36,070 bases of DNA from Micromonospora orduensis (GTDB taxonomy: Bacteria; Actinomycetota; Actinomycetes; Mycobacteriales; Micromonosporaceae): contig NZ_VDFY01000175.1 in NCBI RefSeq assembly GCF_006228125.1, positions 1 to 36,070 of the forward strand, given 5' to 3'. Numbering within the stretch: position 1 is the stretch's first letter; each line of letters begins with the position of its first letter. The notes under the pieces were generated by a model. That model was not told where the DNA came from, did not search any database, and worked only from the letters and a program-made list of their open reading frames with translations. Shown here in pieces: positions 25,562 through 35,190 of the stretch. Both the position numbers and the translations under genes were made by a program.

Positions 25562-26320
25562 TCAGCGCACCGGGTGACCGCCGCGGCGCAGCGCGTCCTT
25601 GACCTCGGCCACGGTCAGCTCGCCGAAGTGGAAGACGCTGGCGGCGAGCACCGCGTCCGCGCCGGCGCCGATCGCCGGCGGGAAGTGGGCCACCTCGCCC
25701 GCGCCGCCGCTGGCCACCACCGGCACGTCCACCACCGCCCGCACGGCGGCGATCAGTTCCAGGTCGAAGCCCGCCTTGGTGCCGTCGGCGTCCATCGAGT
25801 TGAGCAGGATCTCCCCCGCGCCCAGCTCGGCTCCCCGCCGCGCCCAGTCCACCGCGTCGATGCCGGTGCCGCGCCGGCCGCCGTGCGTGGTGACCTCGAA
25901 ACCGCTCTCGGTAGCGGCCCGGCGCACGTCGAGGGAGAGCACCAGCACCTGCCGCCCGAACCGGTCGGCGATCTCGGCGATCAGCTCCGGCCGGGCGATG
26001 GCGGCGGTGTTCACGCCGACCTTGTCGGCGCCGGCGCGCAGCAGGGTGTCCACGTCGGCGACCTGCCGGACCCCACCGCCGACGGTCAGCGGGATGAACA
26101 CCGACTCGGCGGTGCGGCGCACCACGTCGAGCATGGTGCCCCGGTCGCTGGAGGAGGCGGTCACGTCGAGGAAGGTCAGCTCGTCGGCGCCGGCACGGTC
26201 GTACGCCGCCGCCAGCTCCACCGGATCACCGGCATCGCGCAGGTCGAGGAAGTTGACCCCCTTGACCACCCGTCCGGCGTCCACGTCGAGACAGGGGATC
26301 ACCCGCACCGCCACCGTCAT
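25562..26320 (-). CDS. hisF: Imidazole glycerol phosphate synthase, cyclase subunit
   Basis: HisF combines PRFAR with ammonia from HisH to give imidazole glycerol phosphate and AICAR, the branch point of histidine and purine metabolism. The 252-residue (beta/alpha)8 barrel has the N-terminal catalytic aspartate in [18 protein letters not shown]. It also has phosphate-binding strands ([17 protein letters not shown]) and the [10 protein letters not shown] loop. Its partner hisH is 3.6 kb upstream in the main his operon, so the subunits are made from separate transcripts. The ATG at 26320 has a TAGGCT -10 element 7 nt upstream. A perfect 13-bp hairpin upstream of the promoter ends the preceding gene, so hisF is probably transcribed by itself. 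Confidence 0.96.
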   Translation of the reverse strand: MTVAVRVIPCLDVDAGRVVKGVNFLDLRDAGDPVELAAAYDRAGADELTFLDVTASSSDRGTMLDVVRRTAESVFIPLTVGGGVRQVADVDTLLRAGADKVGVNTAAIARPELIAEIADRFGRQVLVLSLDVRRAATESGFEVTTHGGRRGTGIDAVDWARRGAELGAGEILLNSMDADGTKAGFDLELIAAVRAVVDVPVVASGGAGEVAHFPPAIGAGADAVLAASVFHFGELTVAEVKDALRRGGHPVR

Positions 26321-26327
26321 GCCCGTG

Positions 26328-26333
26328 AGCCTA
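26328..26333 (-). promoter_or_regulatory. -10 element of hisF (leaderless type)
   Basis: TAGGCT on the minus strand ends 7 nt before the hisF ATG. It is the same hexamer and nearly the same spacing as at the Nudix and Lon-domain genes. Confidence 0.55.
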
Positions 26334-26349
26334 TCCCCCGTACGCGCGG

Positions 26350-26379
26350 CGGCGGCCGACCCGATCGGGTCGGCCGCCG
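26350..26379. terminator. Perfect 13-bp hairpin after the oxidoreductase gene
   Basis: The arms 26350-26362 and 26367-26379 are fully complementary around GATC. It begins 16 nt after the oxidoreductase stop codon on the minus strand and lies upstream of the hisF promoter. It has no U tract. Confidence 0.75.
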
Positions 26380-26394
26380 TGATCGAGGTCCGCG

Positions 26395-27393
26395 TCACAC
26401 CCGGACGAGCATCTTGCCCAGGTTCTCGCCGCGGAGCAGCCCGAGGAACGCCGACGGGGCGTTCTCGATGCCGTCCACGATCGTCTCGTCGTACGTCAGC
26501 GAGCCGTCACGCAGCCACCCGGCGACGTCGCGCAGGAACGCCTGACGGACGTCGCCGTGGTCGTTGACCAGGAAGCCGCGCAGGGTGAGCCGCTTGCCGA
26601 TGACCAGCGCGAGGTTGCGCGGCGCGGCCGGCGGCTCGGTGGCGTTGTACTGCGCGATCATGCCGCAGATGGCGACCCGGCCGTGCAGGTTCATCGCCGA
26701 GATCGCCGCCTCCAGGTGATCACCGCCGACATTGTCGAAGTAGACGTCGACGCCGTCCGGGGCGGCCGCCCGCAGCGATTCGCGGACCGGCCCGTCGTGG
26801 TAGTCGAAGGCGGCGTCGAAGCCCAGTGCCCGCAGCCGCTCGACCTTGGCCGGCGAGCCGGCGCTGCCGATCACCCGGCCGGCGCCCTTGAGCTTGGCGA
26901 TCTGACCGACCAGGCTGCCCACCGAGCCGGCGGCGGCGGAGACGAAGACCGTCTCGCCGGGCTTCATGGACGCCACCTCGAGCAGACCGGCGTACGCGGT
27001 CAGACCGGGCATGCCCAGCACACCGAGGTACGCGCTGACCGGGGCCAGGCTGGCATCGACCGGGCGGGCGGCGGTGGCGTCGAGCAGCGCGTACTCCCGC
27101 CAGCCCAGCCCGTGCAGCACGGTGTCGCCGACGTGGACGTCCGCCGCCTCGCTGGCCACCACCTCGCCGACCGCGGCACCGTCCAGCGGCGCGTCCAGGG
27201 CGAACGGCGGCACGTACGACTTGACGTCGTTCATCCGCCCCCGCATGTACGGGTCGACGGACATGTACTGGTTGCGGACCACGATCTGGCCCGGACCGGG
27301 CGTCGGCACGTCGGTCTCGACGAACCGGAAGTTCTCCTCGGTGGGCCACCCGGCGGGTCGGCTGGCCAGGTGGATCTCACGGTTGCTGGTCAC
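26395..27393 (-). CDS. Zinc-independent MDR-family NADP-dependent oxidoreductase
   Basis: This 332-residue protein belongs to the medium-chain reductase group that includes leukotriene B4 12-hydroxydehydrogenase and bacterial double-bond reductases. It has the diagnostic [11 protein letters not shown] near residue 45 and the nucleotide-binding motif [21 protein letters not shown]. It also has the segment [17 protein letters not shown], and no zinc ligands. These enzymes reduce activated C=C bonds of enals or enones with NADPH, a detoxification role. It follows ohrR-ohr by 48 bp on the same strand, so co-expression under peroxide stress is plausible. The GTG at 27393 fits the family start. The ribosome binding site is weak (AAAGGA, 12 nt away). 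Confidence 0.9.
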   Translation of the reverse strand: MTSNREIHLASRPAGWPTEENFRFVETDVPTPGPGQIVVRNQYMSVDPYMRGRMNDVKSYVPPFALDAPLDGAAVGEVVASEAADVHVGDTVLHGLGWREYALLDATAARPVDASLAPVSAYLGVLGMPGLTAYAGLLEVASMKPGETVFVSAAAGSVGSLVGQIAKLKGAGRVIGSAGSPAKVERLRALGFDAAFDYHDGPVRESLRAAAPDGVDVYFDNVGGDHLEAAISAMNLHGRVAICGMIAQYNATEPPAAPRNLALVIGKRLTLRGFLVNDHGDVRQAFLRDVAGWLRDGSLTYDETIVDGIENAPSAFLGLLRGENLGKMLVRV

Positions 27394-27441
27394 GGGGGCG
27401 GTCGTCCTTTCGTCCGGGGGTGGTGGCCTGGGTGCGCGACG

Positions 27442-27873
27442 TCACGCGGCCAGGGTCTCGCGGACGGTCAGCGTGACGTCGATGTTGCCGCGGGTGGCGT
27501 TGGAGTACGGGCACACCTGGTGAGCCTGCTCGACGATCTGCTCGGCGGTGTCGCGGGACACGGCGGGCAGGTCGACGACGAGCTGCACGGTGAGCCCGAA
27601 CCCGCCGCTGCCGTTCGGGCCGATGCCCACCTCGGCGTCGACGACGGAGCCGGTCACGTCGGCCTTGGCCCGGCGGGCCACCACCCGCAGCGCGCTGTGG
27701 AAGCAGGCCGCGTAGCCGGCGGCGAAGAGCTGCTCGGGGTTGGCGGCGCCACCGGCGCCACCCATCTCCTTCGGCACGGCCAGGTCGAGCGTGACGGTGC
27801 CGTCGGAGGTCTCGACGTGACCGTCCCGGCCGTCGCCGGTGGCGGTCGCGGACGCGGTGTAGAGAACCTGCAT
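27442..27873 (-). CDS. ohr: Organic hydroperoxide resistance protein Ohr
   Basis: Ohr is a thiol peroxidase that reduces organic and fatty acid hydroperoxides. The 143-residue protein has both conserved cysteines: peroxidatic Cys57 in [12 protein letters not shown] and resolving Cys121 in [13 protein letters not shown]. The conserved N-terminal [13 protein letters not shown] and [13 protein letters not shown] are present. The ATG at 27873 lies 5 bp after the ohrR stop codon, so the pair is one operon with the sensor first. GAAGGAG about 12 nt upstream also serves a GTG three codons earlier, which is possible. Regulation is through the palindrome in front of ohrR. Confidence 0.96.
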   Translation of the reverse strand: MQVLYTASATATGDGRDGHVETSDGTVTLDLAVPKEMGGAGGAANPEQLFAAGYAACFHSALRVVARRAKADVTGSVVDAEVGIGPNGSGGFGLTVQLVVDLPAVSRDTAEQIVEQAHQVCPYSNATRGNIDVTLTVRETLAA

Positions 27874-27878
27874 GAGAG

Positions 27879-28325
27879 TCACTGCTCCTTCTGTCGGTGG
27901 ATGGTGTCGGTGACCCGGGTGAGGGTGTCGCGCAGCGCGACGAGCTCGCCGAGGCCGAGCCCGGTGGCCTGCGCGATCCGCATCGGGACGTCGCAGAGCC
28001 GCTCGCGCAGCGCCCGGCCCTGCTCGGTGAGGCCGACCTCGACCCGTCGCTCGTCGCGGGCGGACCGCCGCCGGACCACCAGGCCCGCCCCCTCCAGCCG
28101 CTTGAGCAGCGGGGAGAGCGTGCCGGAGTCCAGTCGCAGCTCGGCGCCGAGCTCGGAGACCGTGGGGGCCTCGTCGGGGCGCTCCCAGAGCACCAGCAGC
28201 ACCAGGTACTGCGGATAGGTGAGCCCGAACTCGTCGAGGATCGGTCGGTACACGTCGGTCAGGGCGCGCGACGCGGCGTAGAGCGCGAAGCACACCTGCC
28301 GGCGCAGCACCAGATCATCGGTCAC
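27879..28325 (-). CDS. ohrR: OhrR, MarR-family organic peroxide sensor-repressor
   Basis: The 148-residue MarR-type repressor has the reactive sensor cysteine near its N-terminus (Cys12 in [14 protein letters not shown]). It also has the winged-helix DNA-binding region around [34 protein letters not shown], and [13 protein letters not shown] in the wing. Oxidation of the cysteine by organic peroxide releases DNA and turns on ohr. The GTG at 28325 is set by the family start and by a TACGGT -10 element 6 nt upstream. An 18-bp perfect palindrome covers the -35 region, so OhrR should repress its own gene together with ohr. Confidence 0.94.
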   Translation of the reverse strand: MTDDLVLRRQVCFALYAASRALTDVYRPILDEFGLTYPQYLVLLVLWERPDEAPTVSELGAELRLDSGTLSPLLKRLEGAGLVVRRRSARDERRVEVGLTEQGRALRERLCDVPMRIAQATGLGLGELVALRDTLTRVTDTIHRQKEQ

Positions 28326-28331
28326 CGTTGA

Positions 28332-28337
28332 ACCGTA
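28332..28337 (-). promoter_or_regulatory. -10 element of ohrR-ohr
   Basis: TACGGT on the minus strand ends 6 nt before the GTG at 28325. TTGTGC (28355-28360) is exactly 17 nt upstream and serves as the -35, inside the operator palindrome. Confidence 0.6.
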
Positions 28338-28346
28338 GCCCACAAT

Positions 28347-28364
28347 TAAGTTGTGCACAACTTA
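28347..28364. promoter_or_regulatory. OhrR operator palindrome
   Basis: TAAGTTGTGCACAACTTA is a perfect 18-bp palindrome that covers the ohrR -35 element. It resembles the AT-rich ACAATT-type sites of OhrR repressors, and a further ACAATT abuts it (28342-28347). Position, symmetry and gene content agree. Confidence 0.75.
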
Positions 28365-28403
28365 TCGGACCGCGAGGCGGCCGGAACGCCCGCCGGGCCG
28401 CCC

Positions 28404-28793
28404 TCAGCGATCGCCGAGGTACGCCTCCAGCTCCACCTCGACCAGGTGCTCCGGATCCAGCAGGCCGGCCACCACCACAAGCGTCGCCGCCGGCCGCACC
28501 GCCCCGAAGACCGCGTTGTGCGCCCGGCCCACCTCGTCGGCGTACAGCCGGTCCGTCACGTACATCCGGGTCCGGACCACGTCCCCCGGCTCCGCACCCA
28601 CCTCGGCCAGCGCCGCCAAACCGGTCCGCAGCGCCTGCGCGGTCTGCGCCGCCGGATCACCCACATGCGTCACCCGGCCGTCCACAGTGGACGTGCAGCC
28701 CGCCGTCCACGCCCGGTCGCCGGCCCGGACGACCCGGGAGTAGCCGTACCGCTGCTCCCACGGACCGCCCGAGCCCAGCCGGGTGACCGTCAC
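28404..28793 (-). CDS. RidA-family (YjgF) protein at the end of the his operon
   Basis: RidA proteins hydrolyse reactive enamine and imine intermediates released by PLP enzymes. This 129-residue protein has the family end [28 protein letters not shown], with the catalytic Arg before PAAT and the conserved Glu near the C-terminus. It also has the N-terminal [15 protein letters not shown]. The GTG at 28793 overlaps the priA stop codon (GTGA), so it is translationally coupled and is the last gene of the his operon. Its exact substrate range is unknown, and RidA subfamilies differ in activity. The presence of the PLP enzyme HisC in the same operon makes a protective role plausible but not shown. 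Confidence 0.87.
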   Translation of the reverse strand: MTVTRLGSGGPWEQRYGYSRVVRAGDRAWTAGCTSTVDGRVTHVGDPAAQTAQALRTGLAALAEVGAEPGDVVRTRMYVTDRLYADEVGRAHNAVFGAVRPAATLVVVAGLLDPEHLVEVELEAYLGDR

Positions 28794-29515
28794 GCCTCGG
28801 CCAGCGTCCGCAGCGCCTCGGCCACCGTGAAGGCGCCCGCGTACAGCGCCTTGCCGGCGATCACGCCCTCCACACCCATCGACTCCAGCGACGCCAGCGC
28901 CCGCAGGTCGTCCAACGTGGACACGCCACCGGAGGCGATCACCGGCCGGTCGGTCCGGGCGCACACCTCCCGCAACAGATCCAGGTTCGGCCCGCGCATC
29001 GTGCCGTCCTTGGTGATGTCCGTGACCACGTACCGGCTCGCGCCCGCCTTGTCCAGCCGCTCCAGCACCTCGTACAGGTCACCGCCGTCGCGGGTCCACC
29101 CGCGCGCCGACAGGGTACGACCGCGCACGTCCAGCCCGATGGCCACCCGATCGCCGTACTCCCCCACCACCCGGTCACACCACACCGGGTCCTCCAGGGC
29201 GGCGGTACCGATGTTCACCCGGGTCGCCCCGGTGCCCAGGGCGGCCCGCAGCGACTCGTCGTCACGGATACCGCCGGACAACTCCACCTTCACGTCCAAC
29301 TGGCGCACCACCTCGGCGAGCAGGTGCGCGTTGGTGCCCCGGCCGAACGCCGCGTCCAGGTCGACCAGGTGGATCCACTCCGCGCCGTCCTGCTGCCAGG
29401 CCAACGCGGCGTCCAACGGGTCGCCGTAGATGCTCTCGCTACCGACGGCGCCCTGCACGAGCCGGACGGCCCGGCCGTCGGCGACATCCACGGCGGGTAA
29501 CAGGGTGAGACTCAA
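28790..29515 (-). CDS. priA: PriA, bifunctional HisA/TrpF phosphoribosyl isomerase
   Basis: In many actinobacteria a single (beta/alpha)8 isomerase carries out both the ProFAR isomerisation of histidine synthesis (HisA) and the PRA isomerisation of tryptophan synthesis (TrpF). This 241-residue protein has the catalytic aspartates in [18 protein letters not shown] and [15 protein letters not shown], and the phosphate loops [10 protein letters not shown] and [12 protein letters not shown]. No separate trpF lies with trpC-trpB-trpA, which supports the dual role. The start is a TTG at 29515, set by GAGGAG 6-7 nt upstream. It is 14 bp after the small basic membrane protein gene, and ridA follows with a GTGA overlap. 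Confidence 0.93.
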   Translation of the reverse strand: MSLTLLPAVDVADGRAVRLVQGAVGSESIYGDPLDAALAWQQDGAEWIHLVDLDAAFGRGTNAHLLAEVVRQLDVKVELSGGIRDDESLRAALGTGATRVNIGTAALEDPVWCDRVVGEYGDRVAIGLDVRGRTLSARGWTRDGGDLYEVLERLDKAGASRYVVTDITKDGTMRGPNLDLLREVCARTDRPVIASGGVSTLDDLRALASLESMGVEGVIAGKALYAGAFTVAEALRTLAEA

Positions 29516-29529
29516 CGTCTTCTCCTCGA

Positions 29530-29865
29530 TCAGGTACGACGGTCCAGAGCGATCACGACGATCGCCGGCAGTACGAGCAGCAACAACACGATCAGCGCGA
29601 CGCGCAGCGCCAGATCGTCGACGAACGTCCAGATCAGGATCAGCGCCGCCCCGGTGAGCAGCACGATCGCGGCCCGCTCCCCCCGGGAGTGCCGGGCCAG
29701 CCGACCCGACCGGCCCCGACGCAGCCGCGGCGTCAACCGGCGGAGCACCGCCCGGCGGCGCTGCCGGCGAGCCACCCGGCGCTGCCGCACCGCCCGCTCG
29801 CGCGCCTGCTCCGCCTCACGCTCCGCCCGACGGCGGGCCCGCTCCCGACTCACCGCGCGCCCCAC
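29530..29865 (-). CDS. Small basic membrane protein in the his operon
   Basis: I do not recognise this 111-residue protein. The N-terminal 65 residues are extremely Arg-rich ([20 protein letters not shown], then [11 protein letters not shown]) and should be cytoplasmic. Two closely spaced hydrophobic segments follow ([17 protein letters not shown] and [19 protein letters not shown]), so it is probably a hairpin membrane protein with both ends inside. The start may be the GTG at 29865 or the in-frame GTG at 29853. It lies 27 bp after hisH and 14 bp before priA, on the same strand and clearly within the his operon. The basic segment could bind the membrane surface, nucleic acid or a partner enzyme. 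No function is known to me. Confidence 0.72.
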   Translation of the reverse strand: MGRAVSRERARRRAEREAEQARERAVRQRRVARRQRRRAVLRRLTPRLRRGRSGRLARHSRGERAAIVLLTGAALILIWTFVDDLALRVALIVLLLLVLPAIVVIALDRRT

Positions 29866-29892
29866 CGGACGGGCAGCGGACGGCGACGACCC

Positions 29893-30528
29893 TCAGTCAC
29901 CGGTGGACAGCGTGGCGAGCCAGTTGCGCAGCAGCGCGGCACCGGTGTCGGCGGACTTCTCCGGATGGAACTGGGCCGCCGACAGCGCACCGCGCTCCAC
30001 CGCCGCCACGAAATCCGTGTCATGGTGGGCCGTGGTCACCAACGCGCCGGCAGCGGACAACGCCGCCGGGTCGCCCATCGCGTACGAGTGGACGAAGTAG
30101 AACCGGCTCTGCGGCCCCAGCCCGGCGAAGAGCACCGACTCCCGAGGCGCCCGCACCGTGTTCCACCCCATGTGCGGCAACCGGGTCGCGGCCAACCGGG
30201 TCACCCCGCCCGGCAGCAGCCCGAGCCCCTTGGTCACCACACCGTGCTCGTCACCGTGCTCGAACAGCACCTGCATCCCCACACAGATGCCCAGCACCGG
30301 CCGGCCGGCCGCCACCCGCTCGGCGATCACCGGACCCGCGCCGAGCGCCTCGATCCCCGCCATGCACGCGGCGTACGCGCCAACCCCCGGCACCACCAGC
30401 CCGTCGGCGGCGGCCGCGGCTGCCAGGTCGTCGGTCACCCGCACGTCCGCACCGGCGGCGGCCAACGCCCGCTCCGCCGAACGCAGATTGCCCGAACCGT
30501 AGTCGAGCACCACCACATCGGCGCTCAC
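29893..30528 (-). CDS. hisH: Imidazole glycerol phosphate synthase, glutaminase subunit
   Basis: HisH releases ammonia from glutamine and passes it through the HisF barrel. The 211-residue class I amidotransferase has the catalytic cysteine in LGICVGMQVLFE and the His-Glu pair in AQFHPEKS. It also has the oxyanion region VVPGVGAYAACM and the family start VVVLDYGSGNLRS. The GTG at 30528 overlaps the stop codon of the 57-residue membrane ORF (GTGA), so that small ORF directly precedes it and is likely needed for its efficient translation. The partner hisF is not in this operon. The frame upstream of the GTG is open but has no coding character. Confidence 0.96.
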   Translation of the reverse strand: MSADVVVLDYGSGNLRSAERALAAAGADVRVTDDLAAAAAADGLVVPGVGAYAACMAGIEALGAGPVIAERVAAGRPVLGICVGMQVLFEHGDEHGVVTKGLGLLPGGVTRLAATRLPHMGWNTVRAPRESVLFAGLGPQSRFYFVHSYAMGDPAALSAAGALVTTAHHDTDFVAAVERGALSAAQFHPEKSADTGAALLRNWLATLSTGD

Positions 30529-30697
30529 GAGCCCGACCCCGGAATCAGCCGCAGCACCCCGGCGGCCGTGGCGAGGACCGCCAGCAGCCCGGTGACCACC
30601 ACCGCGCCCCTCGGCGCGCCCTGCCGGTGCAGCGACCAGGTGCCGCCCACCAGCACCCCGGCCAGGATCAGCAGCAACGTCGGCAACGCGGCCCCCA

Positions 30698-30698
<1 letters not shown>
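30525..30698 (-). CDS. 57-residue two-helix membrane protein between hisB and hisH
   Basis: This short frame fills the gap between hisB and hisH exactly. Its ATG shares a base with the hisB stop codon (TGATG), and its TGA stop overlaps the hisH GTG start (GTGA). The predicted protein has two hydrophobic segments, PTLLLILAGVLVGGTW and GAVVVTGLLAVLATAAGVL. They are separated by a short basic loop (SLHRQGAPR), and the tail is Gly/Ser. It should be a membrane hairpin. The perfect fit to both neighbours and the hydrophobic pattern argue that it is translated, and its translation may couple hisB to hisH. I do not recognise a family. A purely spacer role, with the protein unimportant, is the main alternative. 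Confidence 0.72.
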
Positions 30699-33698
<3,000 letters not shown>

Positions 33699-33705
33699 CC
33701 TTGCG

Positions 33706-33711
33706 AGTCTA
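33706..33711 (-). promoter_or_regulatory. -10 element of the his operon (hisD)
   Basis: TAGACT on the minus strand ends 7 nt before the GTG at 33698. No -35 match is evident. The short distance leaves no room for a leader peptide or attenuator. Confidence 0.55.
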
Positions 33712-33791
33712 GGCGGCCCGGCCGCAGCTCACCCGAGCCGCCCGCCCGCCGGGACGGTGAGCCGGGCCACGCCCCGCCGGACGGGATTCGT

Positions 33792-33797
33792 TAGGCT
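33792..33797 (+). promoter_or_regulatory. -10 element of the Lon-domain gene (leaderless type)
   Basis: TAGGCT ends 7 nt before the GTG at 33805. No ribosome binding site is present. Confidence 0.55.
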
Positions 33798-33804
33798 CGA
33801 CCAC

Positions 33805-34509
33805 GTGATCGCACGGCTGCCGGTGTTCCCGCTCGCAACGGTGCTCTTTCCCGGGTTGGTGCTGCCACTGCACATCTTCGAGGAGCGTTACCGGGCGCTG
33901 GTCCGGCACCTGGTCGACCTGCCCGAGGGCGCCCCGCGCGAGTTCGGCGTGGTGGCCATCCAGGCCGGCTGGGAGGTCGCGCCCGCCGGGCCGGGCGGGC
34001 GACCCACTCCCGGTGCCGGCGAGGTCACCCTGCACGAGGTGGGGTGCACCGCCGAGCTGCGCCAGGTGACCGAGCTCGCCGACGGCGGCTTCGACATCGT
34101 CACGGTCGGCCGACGCCGGTTCCGGATCGCGGAGGTCGACGAGAGCGCCGCGCCCTACCTGACCGCCGAGGTCGAGTGGCTGCCCGAACCGGCCGGCGCG
34201 GACGAGGTGGCCGATCTGCTGGCCGCCCGGGTCATCGCGGTGTTCCGGCAGTACCTGGGCCTGGTCCGCTCCGACCCGGAGGAGATCTCCGAACAGCTCC
34301 CGGAGGACCCGACGGTGCTGTCGCACCTGGTGGCGGCGACTGCGGCGCTGACCGTCGACGACCGGCAGCGGCTGCTGGCGATCGACGACACCGCGGCCCG
34401 GCTCCGCGCCGAGCTGCGGTTGCTCAACCGCGAGGCGGCTCTGTTGCGCCAGGTGCGGGCGGTTCCGGTGCCGCTGTCGGAGTTGGCGTCCCCGCCGACG
34501 CCCAACTGA
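33805..34509 (+). CDS. Stand-alone Lon substrate-binding (N-terminal) domain protein
   Basis: The 234-residue protein matches only the N-terminal substrate-binding domain of Lon protease (PF02190). It opens with ARLPVFPLATVLFPGLVLPLHIFEERYRAL and has the long C-terminal helix region. It has no ATPase or protease domain, so it cannot degrade protein itself. Such proteins may bind unfolded proteins or act as adaptors, but their job is not settled. The GTG at 33805 is set by the -10 element and the family start. The last 86 bp overlap the 3' end of the convergent DUF2567-type gene on the other strand. Confidence 0.88.
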   Translation: MIARLPVFPLATVLFPGLVLPLHIFEERYRALVRHLVDLPEGAPREFGVVAIQAGWEVAPAGPGGRPTPGAGEVTLHEVGCTAELRQVTELADGGFDIVTVGRRRFRIAEVDESAAPYLTAEVEWLPEPAGADEVADLLAARVIAVFRQYLGLVRSDPEEISEQLPEDPTVLSHLVAATAALTVDDRQRLLAIDDTAARLRAELRLLNREAALLRQVRAVPVPLSELASPPTPN

Positions 34510-35134
34510 GCGACGCCAGATCGGGCTCTGGGCGCAGCGACGGCCACCGCGACCAGCCCGCCAGCAGGGTGTACGTGATCGCGGCGCCGAACGCCGGCAG
34601 CAGCAGGTTGCCGTGCGGCACCGGCAGCACCCCGAGCAGCCAGTCGACGCCACCGGCGCGCAGGTCGGCGGGTTTGGTGAACGCCTGACCGTCCGGCGCG
34701 GTGGCCAGCAGCCGGTCGAAGGTGGCCAGGCCGACCCGCCGGCCCACCTGCCAGGCCACCGGTGCCGCGGCCAACGCGCCCAGCACCACGGCGAGCAGGC
34801 CGACCGGGCCGCGTCGGCGACGCAGCACGAACCACACGACGAGGGCCGCGAGCACCCCGAAGGCGAGACCGAGCAGGCTGAACCAGCCGTCCGCTGCGAT
34901 CGGCTGCTCCGGCTGCGGCTCGGCGTAGATCGCCCCGTCGGCGGTCTTGAGCACCGGCGTGTCCGGCGCGAGCGCGGCCCAGAGCAGCCCGAGCGGCGCG
35001 CCCAGCACGGCGATCACGAGCACGAAGCCCAGCACCGTCAGCACCGTGCGCGACGGGCGACGCGGCTCGTCGGGCGGCGCGGGCCGGTCGGTCTCGTCGA
35101 CGGGCCGCTCGGGATCGGGGTTGTCCGGGCTCAC
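34424..35134 (-). CDS. DUF2567-type membrane protein
   Basis: The 236-residue protein has an acidic Pro-rich N-terminus and four membrane segments (around TVLTVLGFVLVIAVLGAPLG, WFSLLGLAFGVLAALVVWFV, VGLLAVVLGALAAAPVAW and LLLPAFGAAITYTLLAGW). A Pro/Thr-rich C-terminal tail follows. This layout fits the actinobacterial DUF2567 family of unknown function. The GTG at 35134 has GAGAGGA 7 nt upstream. Its last 86 bp overlap the Lon-domain gene on the opposite strand. The overlapping part encodes the low-complexity tail, so the true end of the folded protein may be earlier. It lies 56 bp after the MinD/ParA-like gene on the same strand. Confidence 0.75.
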   Translation of the reverse strand: MSPDNPDPERPVDETDRPAPPDEPRRPSRTVLTVLGFVLVIAVLGAPLGLLWAALAPDTPVLKTADGAIYAEPQPEQPIAADGWFSLLGLAFGVLAALVVWFVLRRRRGPVGLLAVVLGALAAAPVAWQVGRRVGLATFDRLLATAPDGQAFTKPADLRAGGVDWLLGVLPVPHGNLLLPAFGAAITYTLLAGWSRWPSLRPEPDLASLSWASAGTPTPTAAPEPPAPGATEPPRG

Positions 35135-35190
35135 CCGATGATCCTCTCAGGCCCGGCGGTGGGCCGGGGCGCCGGTGGCGGCAGAGCAGC

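Noticed and set aside
33699..33804. Histidine leader peptide or attenuator before hisD
   Set aside because: The -10 element lies 7 nt from the start codon, so no leader RNA exists, and no His-codon run is visible.
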